Assembly: GCA_900541835.1 (NCBI GenBank)
Contig: UQLL01000010.1
Span: 3,986-67,985, forward strand
DNA from: an uncultured Porphyromonadaceae bacterium
GTDB taxonomy: Bacteria > Bacteroidota > Bacteroidia > Bacteroidales > Muribaculaceae
DNA length: 64,000 bases
Reading direction: 5' to 3'
Positions 34,449-42,893 of the stretch are shown here, piece by piece (positions within the stretch are counted from its first letter, which is position 1; every line of letters starts with the position of its first letter). The position numbers and the translations under genes are program-made. The notes beneath the pieces were generated by a model. It did no database searches, was not told where the DNA came from, and saw only the letters and a program-made list of their open reading frames with translations.

Positions 34449-35720
34449 ATGAAAAAAATCTTCTACCTGATGCTGGCCGTGGTGGGCCTGACGTTCGCCA
34501 CCGCGTGCTCCAGCGACGACGAGCCCTCGCAGAGCCGTCTTACCATCGATCTCCAGATGCCCGAGGGCATCGACGCCGCCTCCGTCACCGACCAGCAGAT
34601 CGCTGTCCGCAACGTGAGCAACGGCCAGGAGCAGGCCTTCACCAGCCCGGAGGGCATCGAGCTCCGCCCGGGCCTGTACGACATCGCCTACACGGCCTCC
34701 TACACCCTGCCAAACGGCGCAAAGTCCACCCTGCGCGGCGCAAAGACTTCGGTTGAAATCACCGGCTCCGAGGCCACCGTCGCCCTGCCCGTGTACGCCA
34801 ACATCGAGAACGACGACTTCGTCATCTCCGAGATCTTCTTCACCGGCACACTACAGGGCACCGGCACCCAGTATGCCGGCGACAAGTACGTCAAGCTCTA
34901 CAACAACACCGACCACGTGCTCTACGCTGATGGCATCACTTTCTTCGAATCCACCTTCATGACCGTCAGCAAGTACGACTACACACCCGACCTGATGGCC
35001 ACCGACGTGCTCGTGCAGGCTCTCTACACCGTGCCGGGCTCGGGCACCGACCACCCCGTGCAGCCCGGCGAGTACTTCCTCATCTGCGACAACGGCATGG
35101 ACCACAAGACTCTCTGCGAAAACTCTTTCGACCTCAGCCACGCCGACTTCGAATGGTACGACGAGACCAGCAATCCCCGCTTCCCCGACACCGACTCCCC
35201 CGTGCCCAACATGGATAAGTGGTACTGCTACACCAACACCACCTTCACCCTCCACAACCGCGGCTTCCGCGCCTTCGGCATCGCCCGCATGGGTACCGGC
35301 AAGGAGGACTACCTGAGCAACTACCTGTCCGAGTACACCTACAACATGGTGCTGCCCACCGGCACCTACCCCATGAGCGGCAAGGGCTACCGCGTGCCCA
35401 ACTCCTGGGTCGTGGACGTGGTCAACTGCAGCGTCGAGAGCGAGTACCAGTGGAACGTGACCTCGCCGGCGCTCGACATGGGCTGGACATACTGCGGCCA
35501 CGTGGACCAGGACAAGACCCGCTACTTCAAGGCCGTGCGCCGCAAGGTGCTCTACCTGCGCGAGGACGGCACGCCCGTGCTCCAGGACACCAACAACTCC
35601 ACCGCCGACTTCAACGCCGAGGTAACCCCCTCCGAGATCGAGCTCCAGAAGAGCGCCATCGACGTCAACGGCACCAGGTGCTCGACCCTCACCTACGACG
35701 GCGTGATGCCCCGAAAGTAG
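34449..35720 (+). CDS. DUF4876 family lipoprotein
   Basis: 423 residues. Signal peptide with lipobox TFATAC, followed by SSDDEPS, consistent with a surface-exposed lipoprotein. The body has an N-terminal beta-sandwich-like part and a long domain beginning NDDFVISEIFFTGT that I recognise as DUF4876, commonly paired with a TonB receptor in Bacteroidota. Likely a ligand-binding or receptor-capping partner; function unproven. Its TAG stop (35718-35720) lies in the GTAGGGAC end of a palindromic repeat, so the C-terminus VMPRK may have been created by the insertion. Confidence 0.85.
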   Translation: MKKIFYLMLAVVGLTFATACSSDDEPSQSRLTIDLQMPEGIDAASVTDQQIAVRNVSNGQEQAFTSPEGIELRPGLYDIAYTASYTLPNGAKSTLRGAKTSVEITGSEATVALPVYANIENDDFVISEIFFTGTLQGTGTQYAGDKYVKLYNNTDHVLYADGITFFESTFMTVSKYDYTPDLMATDVLVQALYTVPGSGTDHPVQPGEYFLICDNGMDHKTLCENSFDLSHADFEWYDETSNPRFPDTDSPVPNMDKWYCYTNTTFTLHNRGFRAFGIARMGTGKEDYLSNYLSEYTYNMVLPTGTYPMSGKGYRVPNSWVVDVVNCSVESEYQWNVTSPALDMGWTYCGHVDQDKTRYFKAVRRKVLYLREDGTPVLQDTNNSTADFNAEVTPSEIELQKSAIDVNGTRCSTLTYDGVMPRK

Positions 35721-35742
35721 GGACGCACCAGGGTGCATCCGC
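35717..35742 (-). repeat. palindromic repeat supplying the stop codon of the DUF4876 gene
   Basis: GTAGGGACGCACC then AGGGTGCATCCGC. The TAG of its end is the in-frame stop of the upstream gene. Confidence 0.85.
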
Positions 35743-35767
35743 TTCCCTCCACTACCGATTTGATTAA

Positions 35768-37303
35768 ATGCCCCATAGGTTAGTATTTTGTGTTATGTCC
35801 CTGGCGGTGGTGCTCGCCGCCAGGAGCGCCGAAGATGTGTGGACAAGGCAGCTGCGCTCCGAGCAGGGGCGCGGCTCCCTTGCCTCGGCGCTCACTGCCA
35901 ATCCGGCCCTGCGCCCGATCTCCGACAGCGTCAGACTGGGCCGCGCTTATGTCGGATACCACCATCGCCACGGCTCCGACAAGGCCCTGCGCTTCGCCCC
36001 CGACCGGGGCCGCACCCTCCGGCAGGCCGGCGCCGAGGCCCTCATGCCCGTAGGCAAGGGCGCCGTGTGGGGTAGCGCCGCCTATGACAACGGCAAGCAC
36101 ATCGACCGCGAGCTATGCCTATCAAGCGACTACGACGACGTCTATCCATACGTCAACGCCACCCTGAGCGGCGGCGACATGCGCCAGGAGCATTATCGCT
36201 TCGGCGGCGGCTGGGGCGGCCGGGTGTCGCCTCAATGGCGCCTCGGCGCCACCCTCAGCTACGACGCCGGACACGCATACCGCCAGGTCGACCCGCGACC
36301 GCGCAACATCACCGGCGACCTTCGACTCGGCTTCGGCGCCGCTTTCCGGGTCAGCCAGAATTACTATCTCGGCGCCGACGTCACCCTGCGCCGCTACACC
36401 CAGTCCAACTCGGTGATGTTCGTCAGCGACATGGGCCGCGAGAGCGTGTACCACCTCACCGGCCTGGGTACCTTCTACCGCCGCTTCACCGGACTCGGCG
36501 ACAAGATGTCCTACACCGGGTATGAGCCGGGGATGGGCCTCCAGTTCTCGCGGCGGACGCACCAGGGTGCGTCCCTGCATGTCGCCGGGCGATACTCGCG
36601 CCTGCATATGCGGTGCGTGCTGACGGCGCTCAACAAGCTGCCGATGGCCGACATCGACCAGGATGCCTACTCGGCATCCCTGGGATGGAGCGACACCCGC
36701 TTCGGCATACGTGCCGACCTGGACGGCCGCGTCCGCCACGGCAACGAGAACATATTCGGCGACGCCACCTCCAACGTCTACCCCAAGATCGGCTCCGAGG
36801 AGATGTACACCGACACCCGCACGAACCTCGGGCTGGCGCTCAGCTACCGCCTGCGCACGTCCCGGAGCTGCCTGCTGGTGGAGTCTTCGGGCACGTACCT
36901 GCACCGCCGCGAGCAGTACGACCGCAACACGCGCCTGCTGAAGGCCGACCGCTTCCGCGCAGCTTTGCAGCTCACCGGCGCCCGCATCTTCGGCCACGGC
37001 ATCTTCTGCTCCGTGAGCCTGCGCGGCGCCTGCTACTTCCGCGCCTCGTCGGAGCTGGTCCTCCCCGCCTACGGCAGCGACACCAACGCCTCCGGGCCCA
37101 TTACCGACGCCCTGCTGCGCCAGCAGCACGACTACTATAACGCCGTCAGCGGCGCCGCACAGACCGTCAGCGTGGCCTGGCGGACCTCAAAGGCCCTCTC
37201 CGACCGATACGCCCTCGGCGTTGCCATGGACTGGAGCTATCTCCACTCCGCCGCCGGCACCCACTTCAACCAACTCACAGCAAACATCGAATTTTACTTC
37301 TGA
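35768..37303 (+). CDS. DUF6850 family outer-membrane beta-barrel protein
   Basis: 511 residues: a signal peptide (MPHRLVFCVMSLAVVLAARS) and alternating amphipathic strands (LGADVTLRRYTQSN, LGLALSYRLRTSR) ending in an aromatic residue (ANIEFYF), the signature of an outer-membrane barrel. It resembles the DUF6850 proteins found next to DUF4876 lipoproteins. Function unknown; it may be an assembly or export partner of the receptor system. A palindromic repeat sits in frame around residue 265 (RRTHQGASLH). It abuts the M16 gene (TGA directly followed by ATG). Confidence 0.8.
   Translation: MPHRLVFCVMSLAVVLAARSAEDVWTRQLRSEQGRGSLASALTANPALRPISDSVRLGRAYVGYHHRHGSDKALRFAPDRGRTLRQAGAEALMPVGKGAVWGSAAYDNGKHIDRELCLSSDYDDVYPYVNATLSGGDMRQEHYRFGGGWGGRVSPQWRLGATLSYDAGHAYRQVDPRPRNITGDLRLGFGAAFRVSQNYYLGADVTLRRYTQSNSVMFVSDMGRESVYHLTGLGTFYRRFTGLGDKMSYTGYEPGMGLQFSRRTHQGASLHVAGRYSRLHMRCVLTALNKLPMADIDQDAYSASLGWSDTRFGIRADLDGRVRHGNENIFGDATSNVYPKIGSEEMYTDTRTNLGLALSYRLRTSRSCLLVESSGTYLHRREQYDRNTRLLKADRFRAALQLTGARIFGHGIFCSVSLRGACYFRASSELVLPAYGSDTNASGPITDALLRQQHDYYNAVSGAAQTVSVAWRTSKALSDRYALGVAMDWSYLHSAAGTHFNQLTANIEFYF
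36553..36579 (+). repeat. palindromic repeat inside the DUF6850 gene
   Basis: GCGGACGCACCAG then GGTGCGTCCCTGCA with perfect arms, read in frame as RRTHQGASLH. Confidence 0.9.
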
Positions 37304-40189
37304 ATGAAACGATTATTGATTTCCACCATAATAGGAGCGGCCGCGCTCACCGTGGTGGCCACCCCACCCGCCCCAACCGCGAACGCGCCCCTGGGACGGA
37401 CGCACGGCTCGTGCGTCCCTACCGGGACAATCCTCACGGGGACACTCCCCTCAGGCATGACCTACTACGTCATGCGCAACGCCGAACCCAAAGGGCAGGC
37501 CGACTTCTTCCTCACCCAGCGCACCGGCTCGGTGCAGGAAAAGGAGAGCGAGCGCGGCCTGGCCCACTTCCTGGAGCACATGGCATTCAACGGCTCCGAG
37601 CACTTCCCCGGCAACTCCTTGATCGAGTACCTGGAGAGCGTGGGCGTCAAGTTCGGCGCCGACCTCAACGCCTATACCTCCACCGACGAGACCGTGTACA
37701 ACATCTCGCGCGTGCCCGCCACGCGGCAGTCGACCCTCGACTCCTGCCTGCTCATAGTGCGCGACTGGAGCTGCGCCCTGAGCCTGCGCGACTCCGACAT
37801 CAACGCAGAGCGCGGCGTCATAGAGGGGGAATGGCGCCACCGCCGCGCCGCCTCCAACCGCATCCTCGAAAAAATCCTGCCAGACATCTACCCCGCCAGC
37901 ATCTACGGCAAGCGCATGCCCATCGGCCTGATGAGCGTGGTCAGGAACTTCAAGCCGCAGACCCTGCGCGACTTCTACCACCGCTGGCACAACCCGCGCA
38001 ACCAGGCCGTGATAGTAGTCGGCGACTTCGACCCGGCCGTCATGGAGGCCAAGGTGCGGCAGATGTTCGCCACCGCCCCGGCCACGAAAGCCCAGGAGGC
38101 AGTGGCGCCCAAAGTGCCCGACAACAAAAAAATGATTGTGGCCGCCGGTTCCGACCCCGAGCAGCGCAACGACGTGCTCCAGCTCCACTTCAAGCACCAG
38201 GCGCCTGACCTCAAAGGGGAGGCCTACTGGCGCCGACAGGTCGGCGAGGAGCTCCTCGCCTCCATGCTCGCAGAGCGCTTCGACTCCCTGGAACAGACCG
38301 CAGACTGCCCCTGGACCTACCTGGGCGTCGGCATAGGCCGCTTCATGATGAGCCGCGCCGTCAACTCGCTGGTGCTTCGCGGCACCGTCAAGGAGGGACG
38401 CGAGAAGGAAGCCTTCGCCGCCTGGTACGCCGAAGTGCTCCGCGCCCTCGACCACGGCTTCACCGCCGAGGAGATGGACATGGCCAAGACCGAGTACATG
38501 GGCTCGCTGGCCCAGAAGCGCCGCGCCGTGCCCACCAGCACCGGCTACGCCCGCCGCTTCTCCCGCCACTTCCTTGACGGCGGCCCGCTGCTGACCGTAG
38601 CCCAGGAGCTCGACTCCCTGCAGGCCGTCATCGACGGAATGACGCCCGAGTACTGCACCGAGCTGCTCGCCTCCGTGGCCGACCGCTACGGCTCCGGCCG
38701 CAACATGGTCGTCGTGGCCATGCAGCCCGAAAAGGGTGCCGGCCCCGATAACCGTAACCCTGCCTCTGCCACCACCCGCTTCAACGCGGCGAAAAGCCTC
38801 ACCTCCCAGCTCACCAAGGCCATGGACGAGGTCAACGCCATGGACCTGCCCCCCTACAGCGTCCGCGCCGTCACCGGCCCGCTCCTGGCGTCCGAGCCGG
38901 CCCGCGGCAGCATCGTGGCCACCGACACCGTGCCGGCCATGGGCGCCCGCCTGCTCACCCTCTCCAACGGCGTCAAGGTATACGCAAAGCGCACCGACTT
39001 CAAGGCAGGCCAGTTCTACGTGCGCGGCAGCGGCCCCGGCGGCCTCAGCCAACGCTACACTACGGCCCTGGCTCCGCAGATGAAAAGCCTCAACGACGTC
39101 ATGCCCCTCTGCCGATACGGCAACTACACCCAGAGCCAGCTCCGCCGCCGCCTGGCCGGCAAGGACATCAAGATGTCCGTCAAGGTCGAGAACACAGACG
39201 AGGGCTTCGAGTTCAGCGCCGGTCCCGACGACCGCGAGGATGCCTTCCGCCTGCTCCACCTGCGCCTGACCGACGTCCGCCCCGACCACGCCAACTTCGC
39301 CATCTGGCAGGCCGCCACCATCGAGCGCCTCAAGAACGTGGGCTCCGACCCCGTGCAGCAGATGGGCGACAGCATCCACCGCAACGTCTACAACCACCAC
39401 CCGCTCGGCGCCAAGGAGACGCCCGGGAGCATCCGCGCCCTCGACCTCGACACCATCGTCGGCCTCTACCGCGACCGCTTCGCCGACGTCTCCGACTTCA
39501 CCCTCTACGTCGTCGGCGACTTCGAGTGGCCACAGCTCGAGGACCTGCTGGAGCGCTACGTGGCCTCACTGCCCGCCGCCGGACGCGTTGAGAAGCCTCG
39601 CGACATCGACTACCGCTACGCCCCCGGGCGCCGCGACATCGACTTCACCATGCCCATGCAGACGCCCACCGCCATCTGCTACTCCTTCCTCAACGGCCCG
39701 ACAGAGTACAACATCAGGAACTACCTCTGCTCCAAGATCGCCGGGCAGATCCTCAACAACCGCCTGCTCAAGGAATTGCGCGAGGAGAAAGGCTGGACAT
39801 ACTCCGTCACCGGCCACTGCGGCATCAACCCGGACCTAAACGGCGACGACGGCCCGGCGCTGCTGTGGCCCGTCTACATCAAGACTGCCCCCGAGCATGC
39901 CGCCGAGACCCGGCAGGCCGTCGAGGATGCCTTCGCGCTGCTGGCCAAGGAGGGACCCACCGTCGAAGAAATCGAAAAAGTGCGCTCCTACCTGCTCAAG
40001 AACCACCGGGAGGGCTTGCGCGAGAACGGCTTCTGGCTGTCGGCCATGGGCATGCACCACGACTACGGCCTGGACTTCGCGGCCGACTACGCCCCGGCGC
40101 TGGAGAGCATCACCCCGGCCGACATCGCGGCCTTCACCGCCCGTGCCGTGGCCGCCAACCGCACACGCCTTACCCTTACCCCGCAGTAA
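37304..40189 (+). CDS. M16 family zinc metallopeptidase (pitrilysin-like, exported)
   Basis: 961 residues: signal peptide, an active N-terminal half with the inverted zinc motif HFLEHMAFNG (HxxEH, about residues 87-96) and the distal glutamate in ERGVIEGEW, and a second inactive homologous half from about 540. M16 proteases clip peptides in a closed chamber; periplasmic relatives in Bacteroidota are frequent and their substrates unknown. It directly follows the receptor, lipoprotein and barrel genes and may process material imported by them. A palindromic repeat lies right after the signal peptide (GRTHGSCVPT, about residues 31-40), just before the start of the conserved domain. Confidence 0.92.
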   Translation: MKRLLISTIIGAAALTVVATPPAPTANAPLGRTHGSCVPTGTILTGTLPSGMTYYVMRNAEPKGQADFFLTQRTGSVQEKESERGLAHFLEHMAFNGSEHFPGNSLIEYLESVGVKFGADLNAYTSTDETVYNISRVPATRQSTLDSCLLIVRDWSCALSLRDSDINAERGVIEGEWRHRRAASNRILEKILPDIYPASIYGKRMPIGLMSVVRNFKPQTLRDFYHRWHNPRNQAVIVVGDFDPAVMEAKVRQMFATAPATKAQEAVAPKVPDNKKMIVAAGSDPEQRNDVLQLHFKHQAPDLKGEAYWRRQVGEELLASMLAERFDSLEQTADCPWTYLGVGIGRFMMSRAVNSLVLRGTVKEGREKEAFAAWYAEVLRALDHGFTAEEMDMAKTEYMGSLAQKRRAVPTSTGYARRFSRHFLDGGPLLTVAQELDSLQAVIDGMTPEYCTELLASVADRYGSGRNMVVVAMQPEKGAGPDNRNPASATTRFNAAKSLTSQLTKAMDEVNAMDLPPYSVRAVTGPLLASEPARGSIVATDTVPAMGARLLTLSNGVKVYAKRTDFKAGQFYVRGSGPGGLSQRYTTALAPQMKSLNDVMPLCRYGNYTQSQLRRRLAGKDIKMSVKVENTDEGFEFSAGPDDREDAFRLLHLRLTDVRPDHANFAIWQAATIERLKNVGSDPVQQMGDSIHRNVYNHHPLGAKETPGSIRALDLDTIVGLYRDRFADVSDFTLYVVGDFEWPQLEDLLERYVASLPAAGRVEKPRDIDYRYAPGRRDIDFTMPMQTPTAICYSFLNGPTEYNIRNYLCSKIAGQILNNRLLKELREEKGWTYSVTGHCGINPDLNGDDGPALLWPVYIKTAPEHAAETRQAVEDAFALLAKEGPTVEEIEKVRSYLLKNHREGLRENGFWLSAMGMHHDYGLDFAADYAPALESITPADIAAFTARAVAANRTRLTLTPQ
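37397..37422 (+). repeat. palindromic repeat inside the M16 protease gene
   Basis: CGGACGCACGG then CTCGTGCGTCCCTAC, in frame as GRTHGSCVPT in the linker between signal peptide and protease domain. Confidence 0.9.
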
Positions 40190-40204
40190 CAACCCCGTCC
40201 GCAT

Positions 40205-40240
40205 AAAAAACGCGCAGGCCTTCCGGTCCGCGCGTTTTTT
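40205..40240 (+). terminator. terminator after the M16 gene
   Basis: AAAAAACGCGC at 40205-40215 and GCGCGTTTTTT at 40230-40240; a classical hairpin with T-run, 15 bases after the stop. Confidence 0.88.
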
Positions 40241-40803
40241 ATGGTATCAGCATATGTGCCACCTACATGGCGATATCCCCGAAGGGGATGTGCGCCCGCA
40301 ATTTGGATTGGTGATACTAATGCGGATAACCAGAGGGAGAGGTATGCAAAAAGTGGGGCTGCCCTCCCGGGTGGCCCCACTTCTGCTGACCGGTTGCCCG
40401 GTCAGGGGTCAATCCATTTTTTCTCTTGTCTTGTTGTTTTTCGTTGCTTGCTATTACAGTCTTTTGAGATAGTGATATAGAGGAGTTTTTGCGGGCGGCG
40501 GCTTTTTCGGTAGATGCCGCCATGCGCCGTTGTATGTCGTCACAGTCCTGACAGTCGTCGCTTCCCGCAGGGTGCGGGCAACCAGCCACAACGCGTCAAG
40601 TCCACAAAGGCAGAAGCTGCCTTGCGGATAAGCTGTTTATACTATGCTCAGAGACTTGTAATCCATTTCTTGAGTGTTTTGAGGAGTAGTTTGCTGCGCT
40701 CCGCGTAGGGTAAATTGCTCCTTACAGTTATCAAGCGCAAAGGTACACACCAAAACTACAAACCGCAAAATTTTAAATGTTAAAAATCCATAACAGATAA
40801 TTT
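40241..40803 (-). other. gene-poor stretch with orphan promoter and a 9-codon ORF
   Basis: No intact gene. On the minus strand an excellent promoter (TTTG complement at 40766-40769; TACCTTTG complement at 40738-40745) lies in an AT-rich patch and reads away from the glycosyltransferase. It would transcribe a 9-codon ORF (MDYKSLSIV, 40637-40666), followed by frames that are interrupted by stops (YKQLIRKAASAFVDLTR..., then DDIQRRMAASTEKAAARK...). This looks like the remains of a gene broken by frameshifts, or a leader whose gene is lost. I cannot name the family. Confidence 0.4.
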
Positions 40804-41892
40804 TTAACGTTTGCTCAGTCGCCGGGACAGCGCCGGGAAGGTACGCAAAAGCATTGCAACGCCCTTTGGCCCAAGGAGATAGACGCACAGTGCGCCCATA
40901 CGGTCGCGGAAGCGAGCCTTTCCGTTGAAGAGCACGCTTCGGCGGTACTGGCGCAACAGAATAGGAATGCACCGCGCTAAAGCGGGCGCCAATTGCAAAG
41001 GGGATGCTTCCGCGTTGCCCATCTTGCGGACGCACGGACCGTGCGTCCCTGGGTTGGCGGAGAGGTGGAGTAGCATGTTGAAAGAGGCGGCGAAGAGGCG
41101 AGTGTCGGCGGCGCGGCGAAGCTCGGGGTCGGCGGCGAAGGTGCGGCGCAGGCGCTCCACGGCCTCCATGACCTGTAGGCGGCGCGGGGTAAAGCGGCCC
41201 AGCAGCGACGAGGAGTGAATGCGGTAATGATAGATGGGCGTGCGCAGGCCCACCACGGCGCGGAGCGGGGCGGTGAGACGCGGCAGCAACTCCAGGTCCT
41301 CGTAGATGATGCCGTCGGTGAAGCCGAGCCCCTCGCGCACTTCCATGCGGAATAGCTTGCTGACGGGCGACACGGTGAAGCCATCGGCGCCACCGGTCTG
41401 ATAGAGCATGCGCAGGGCGGCTTCGCGGCCGGGAATATCTGAGAACTGAGAACTGAGAGCTGAGAGACCGCCGGCACCAGCGCGGCTTTGCCCTGTACAT
41501 TGTTCGCCGGTGAATGTGGCCAGCGGGGCGGTGGCGAACATGGCGCCGGGGCAGCGGTCGAGGGCGGCGAGCAGGGTGCCGACCATGTCGGGGTCGCATA
41601 GGTCGTCGGAGTCGACGAAGCAGAAGTATTCGCCGGTGGCTGCGCGGAGGCCGAGGTTGCGGGCCACTGAGGGGCCGCTGCCGGACGCGGGGGTATGCAG
41701 CACGCGCAGGCGCGGGTCGCGGGCGGCATAGTCGGCCAGGATGGCGGGAGTGGCGTCGGTGCTGCCATCGTCGACGGCTATCACCTCCAGAGCCGTGTGA
41801 GTCTGCGCCAGCACGGTGTCGAGGCAGGCAGACAGGTAGGGGGCCGTGTTGTAGACGGGGATGATGACGGAGACTGGGCGCTGGTTGGTCAT
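40804..41892 (-). CDS. glycosyltransferase family 2
   Basis: 362 residues with a GT-A fold: VSVIIPVYNTAPYL at the N-terminus, DDGST, and FVDSDD as the metal-binding DxD (about residues 92-97). It transfers a sugar from a nucleotide donor, probably for a surface glycan. Last gene of the porW-porX-sel1 run, overlapping the Sel1 gene by 4 bases. Two repeat types are embedded in frame: a 4 x 7-bp CTGAGAR array (LSALSSQFS, around residue 145) and a palindromic repeat (PGTHGPCVRK, around 283). The C-terminal third is therefore of uncertain function. Confidence 0.87.
   Translation of the reverse strand: MTNQRPVSVIIPVYNTAPYLSACLDTVLAQTHTALEVIAVDDGSTDATPAILADYAARDPRLRVLHTPASGSGPSVARNLGLRAATGEYFCFVDSDDLCDPDMVGTLLAALDRCPGAMFATAPLATFTGEQCTGQSRAGAGGLSALSSQFSDIPGREAALRMLYQTGGADGFTVSPVSKLFRMEVREGLGFTDGIIYEDLELLPRLTAPLRAVVGLRTPIYHYRIHSSSLLGRFTPRRLQVMEAVERLRRTFAADPELRRAADTRLFAASFNMLLHLSANPGTHGPCVRKMGNAEASPLQLAPALARCIPILLRQYRRSVLFNGKARFRDRMGALCVYLLGPKGVAMLLRTFPALSRRLSKR
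41026..41050 (+). repeat. palindromic repeat inside the glycosyltransferase gene
   Basis: GCGGACGCACGG then ACCGTGCGTCCCT with perfect arms. The gene on the opposite strand reads it as GTHGPCVRK. Confidence 0.88.
41439..41466. repeat. 4 x 7-bp tandem repeat (CTGAGAA/CTGAGAG) in the glycosyltransferase gene
   Basis: Four contiguous 7-mers; 28 bases is not a multiple of three, so gain or loss of units would shift the reading frame. Possible phase-variation site. Confidence 0.75.
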
Positions 41893-42893
41893 GGCTCGGC
41901 GGAGAGGTTCTGCCAGTACTGGGGTGTGGATTCTTCCTCCCTGAGGCCGGGGGCGAGTTCGGGGGGGAGGTCGCGCAGGGCGTCGGGGGTTATCTCGAGG
42001 AGTTCGGCGAGGATGCGGCGGGCCTCCTGGTCGCCGCCGCGTGCTGCGGCGAGGTACCAGCGCAAAGACTCGGCATGGCTGTATGGCAGGCCGAGGGCCA
42101 TGGCGTAGCCCTTGCCGAGGAGGCTTTGTGCGCGGGCGTTGCCGCGCTCGGCGGCGGCGGCGTAGAAGCGCATGGCCACGCCGGGCGCCTGTAGCTCCAT
42201 ATACCGGTCGGCGAGGCTTAGCAGTGAATCGGCGGGCAGAGAGTCCCGGGAGGTGTAGAGGCTGTTGAGGGCGCCGGTGATGTCGGCGATGGCCCGGGAG
42301 TCGCGGTATTCGTGCTCGGCGTACAGGCTCAGGGCGCGGTCGTAGCAGTCGCGGGCGGCGGCGGTGTCGGCGGGGACTCCGACGCCGGTGCGGTGCATAT
42401 CGCCGAGCATGGCGGCCGCCGGGGCAGAGCCTTTGTCGCTGCCTTTCCGAAGCCAGTAGAGAGCCTTGGCGGGGTCGCGGACAGCGCCCCGGCCGTTGAG
42501 CAGCAGCCAGCCGAGGTTTGTGTAGGCGGTGAGGTCGCCGCGGTCGGCGGCCGCCATGAAGAGGCTGACGGCGCTGTCGGGGCGCTGCTCGTTGTAGAGG
42601 ATGAAGCCGAGGTAGTTGAGCGCAGGGGCATAGCCGCCATGGGCAGATTGCTCCAGAAGCCTTCGGGCGCGAACGGAGTCGCGGGCCAGGACATTGCCAT
42701 AGCCGGTCTCCAGGGCGCGTGCCAGGCGGAACCGGGCGGCGTTGTCTCCGGCCTCGGCCCGTTGCTCTACGGCCTGCAGCGACCGCACCGCCGCAGAATC
42801 AACGGGGGCGGAAGGTCCGTGCGTCCGTCCATGTGCCGGAAGGGCGGCGGCCACAACCGACAGCACCGCTATCATGAGCGAGAGGCGGGTCAT
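41889..42893 (-). CDS. exported Sel1-repeat protein
   Basis: 334 residues: signal peptide (MTRLSLMIAVLSVVAAALPA) then Sel1-like/TPR-like helical repeats (ALNYLGFILYN, AYTNLGWLLLNGRGAVRDPAKALYWLRKG, AQSLLGKGYAMALGL). Such repeats are protein-interaction scaffolds. It overlaps porX by 4 bases upstream and the glycosyltransferase by 4 bases downstream, so it is translationally coupled to a type IX secretion regulator. A decayed palindromic repeat encodes HGRTHGPSAPV directly after the signal peptide. Confidence 0.85.
   Translation of the reverse strand: MTRLSLMIAVLSVVAAALPAHGRTHGPSAPVDSAAVRSLQAVEQRAEAGDNAARFRLARALETGYGNVLARDSVRARRLLEQSAHGGYAPALNYLGFILYNEQRPDSAVSLFMAAADRGDLTAYTNLGWLLLNGRGAVRDPAKALYWLRKGSDKGSAPAAAMLGDMHRTGVGVPADTAAARDCYDRALSLYAEHEYRDSRAIADITGALNSLYTSRDSLPADSLLSLADRYMELQAPGVAMRFYAAAAERGNARAQSLLGKGYAMALGLPYSHAESLRWYLAAARGGDQEARRILAELLEITPDALRDLPPELAPGLREEESTPQYWQNLSAEP
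42805..42830. repeat. decayed palindromic repeat inside the Sel1 gene
   Basis: One arm CCGTGCGTCC is intact; the other is partly lost (GGGCGGAAGG). Read by the gene as GRTHGPSAP, the same peptide frame as in the M16 gene and the glycosyltransferase. Confidence 0.65.

Noticed and set aside
40317..40589. 90-residue minus-strand ORF (MAGCPHPAGSDD...)
   Set aside because: No recognisable domain, Ser/Lys-rich, crosses a region of broken frames; treated as part of a decayed stretch.
41439..41466. CTGAGAA array as a regulator binding array
   Set aside because: It lies inside a coding frame with no promoter nearby; slippage is the simpler interpretation.
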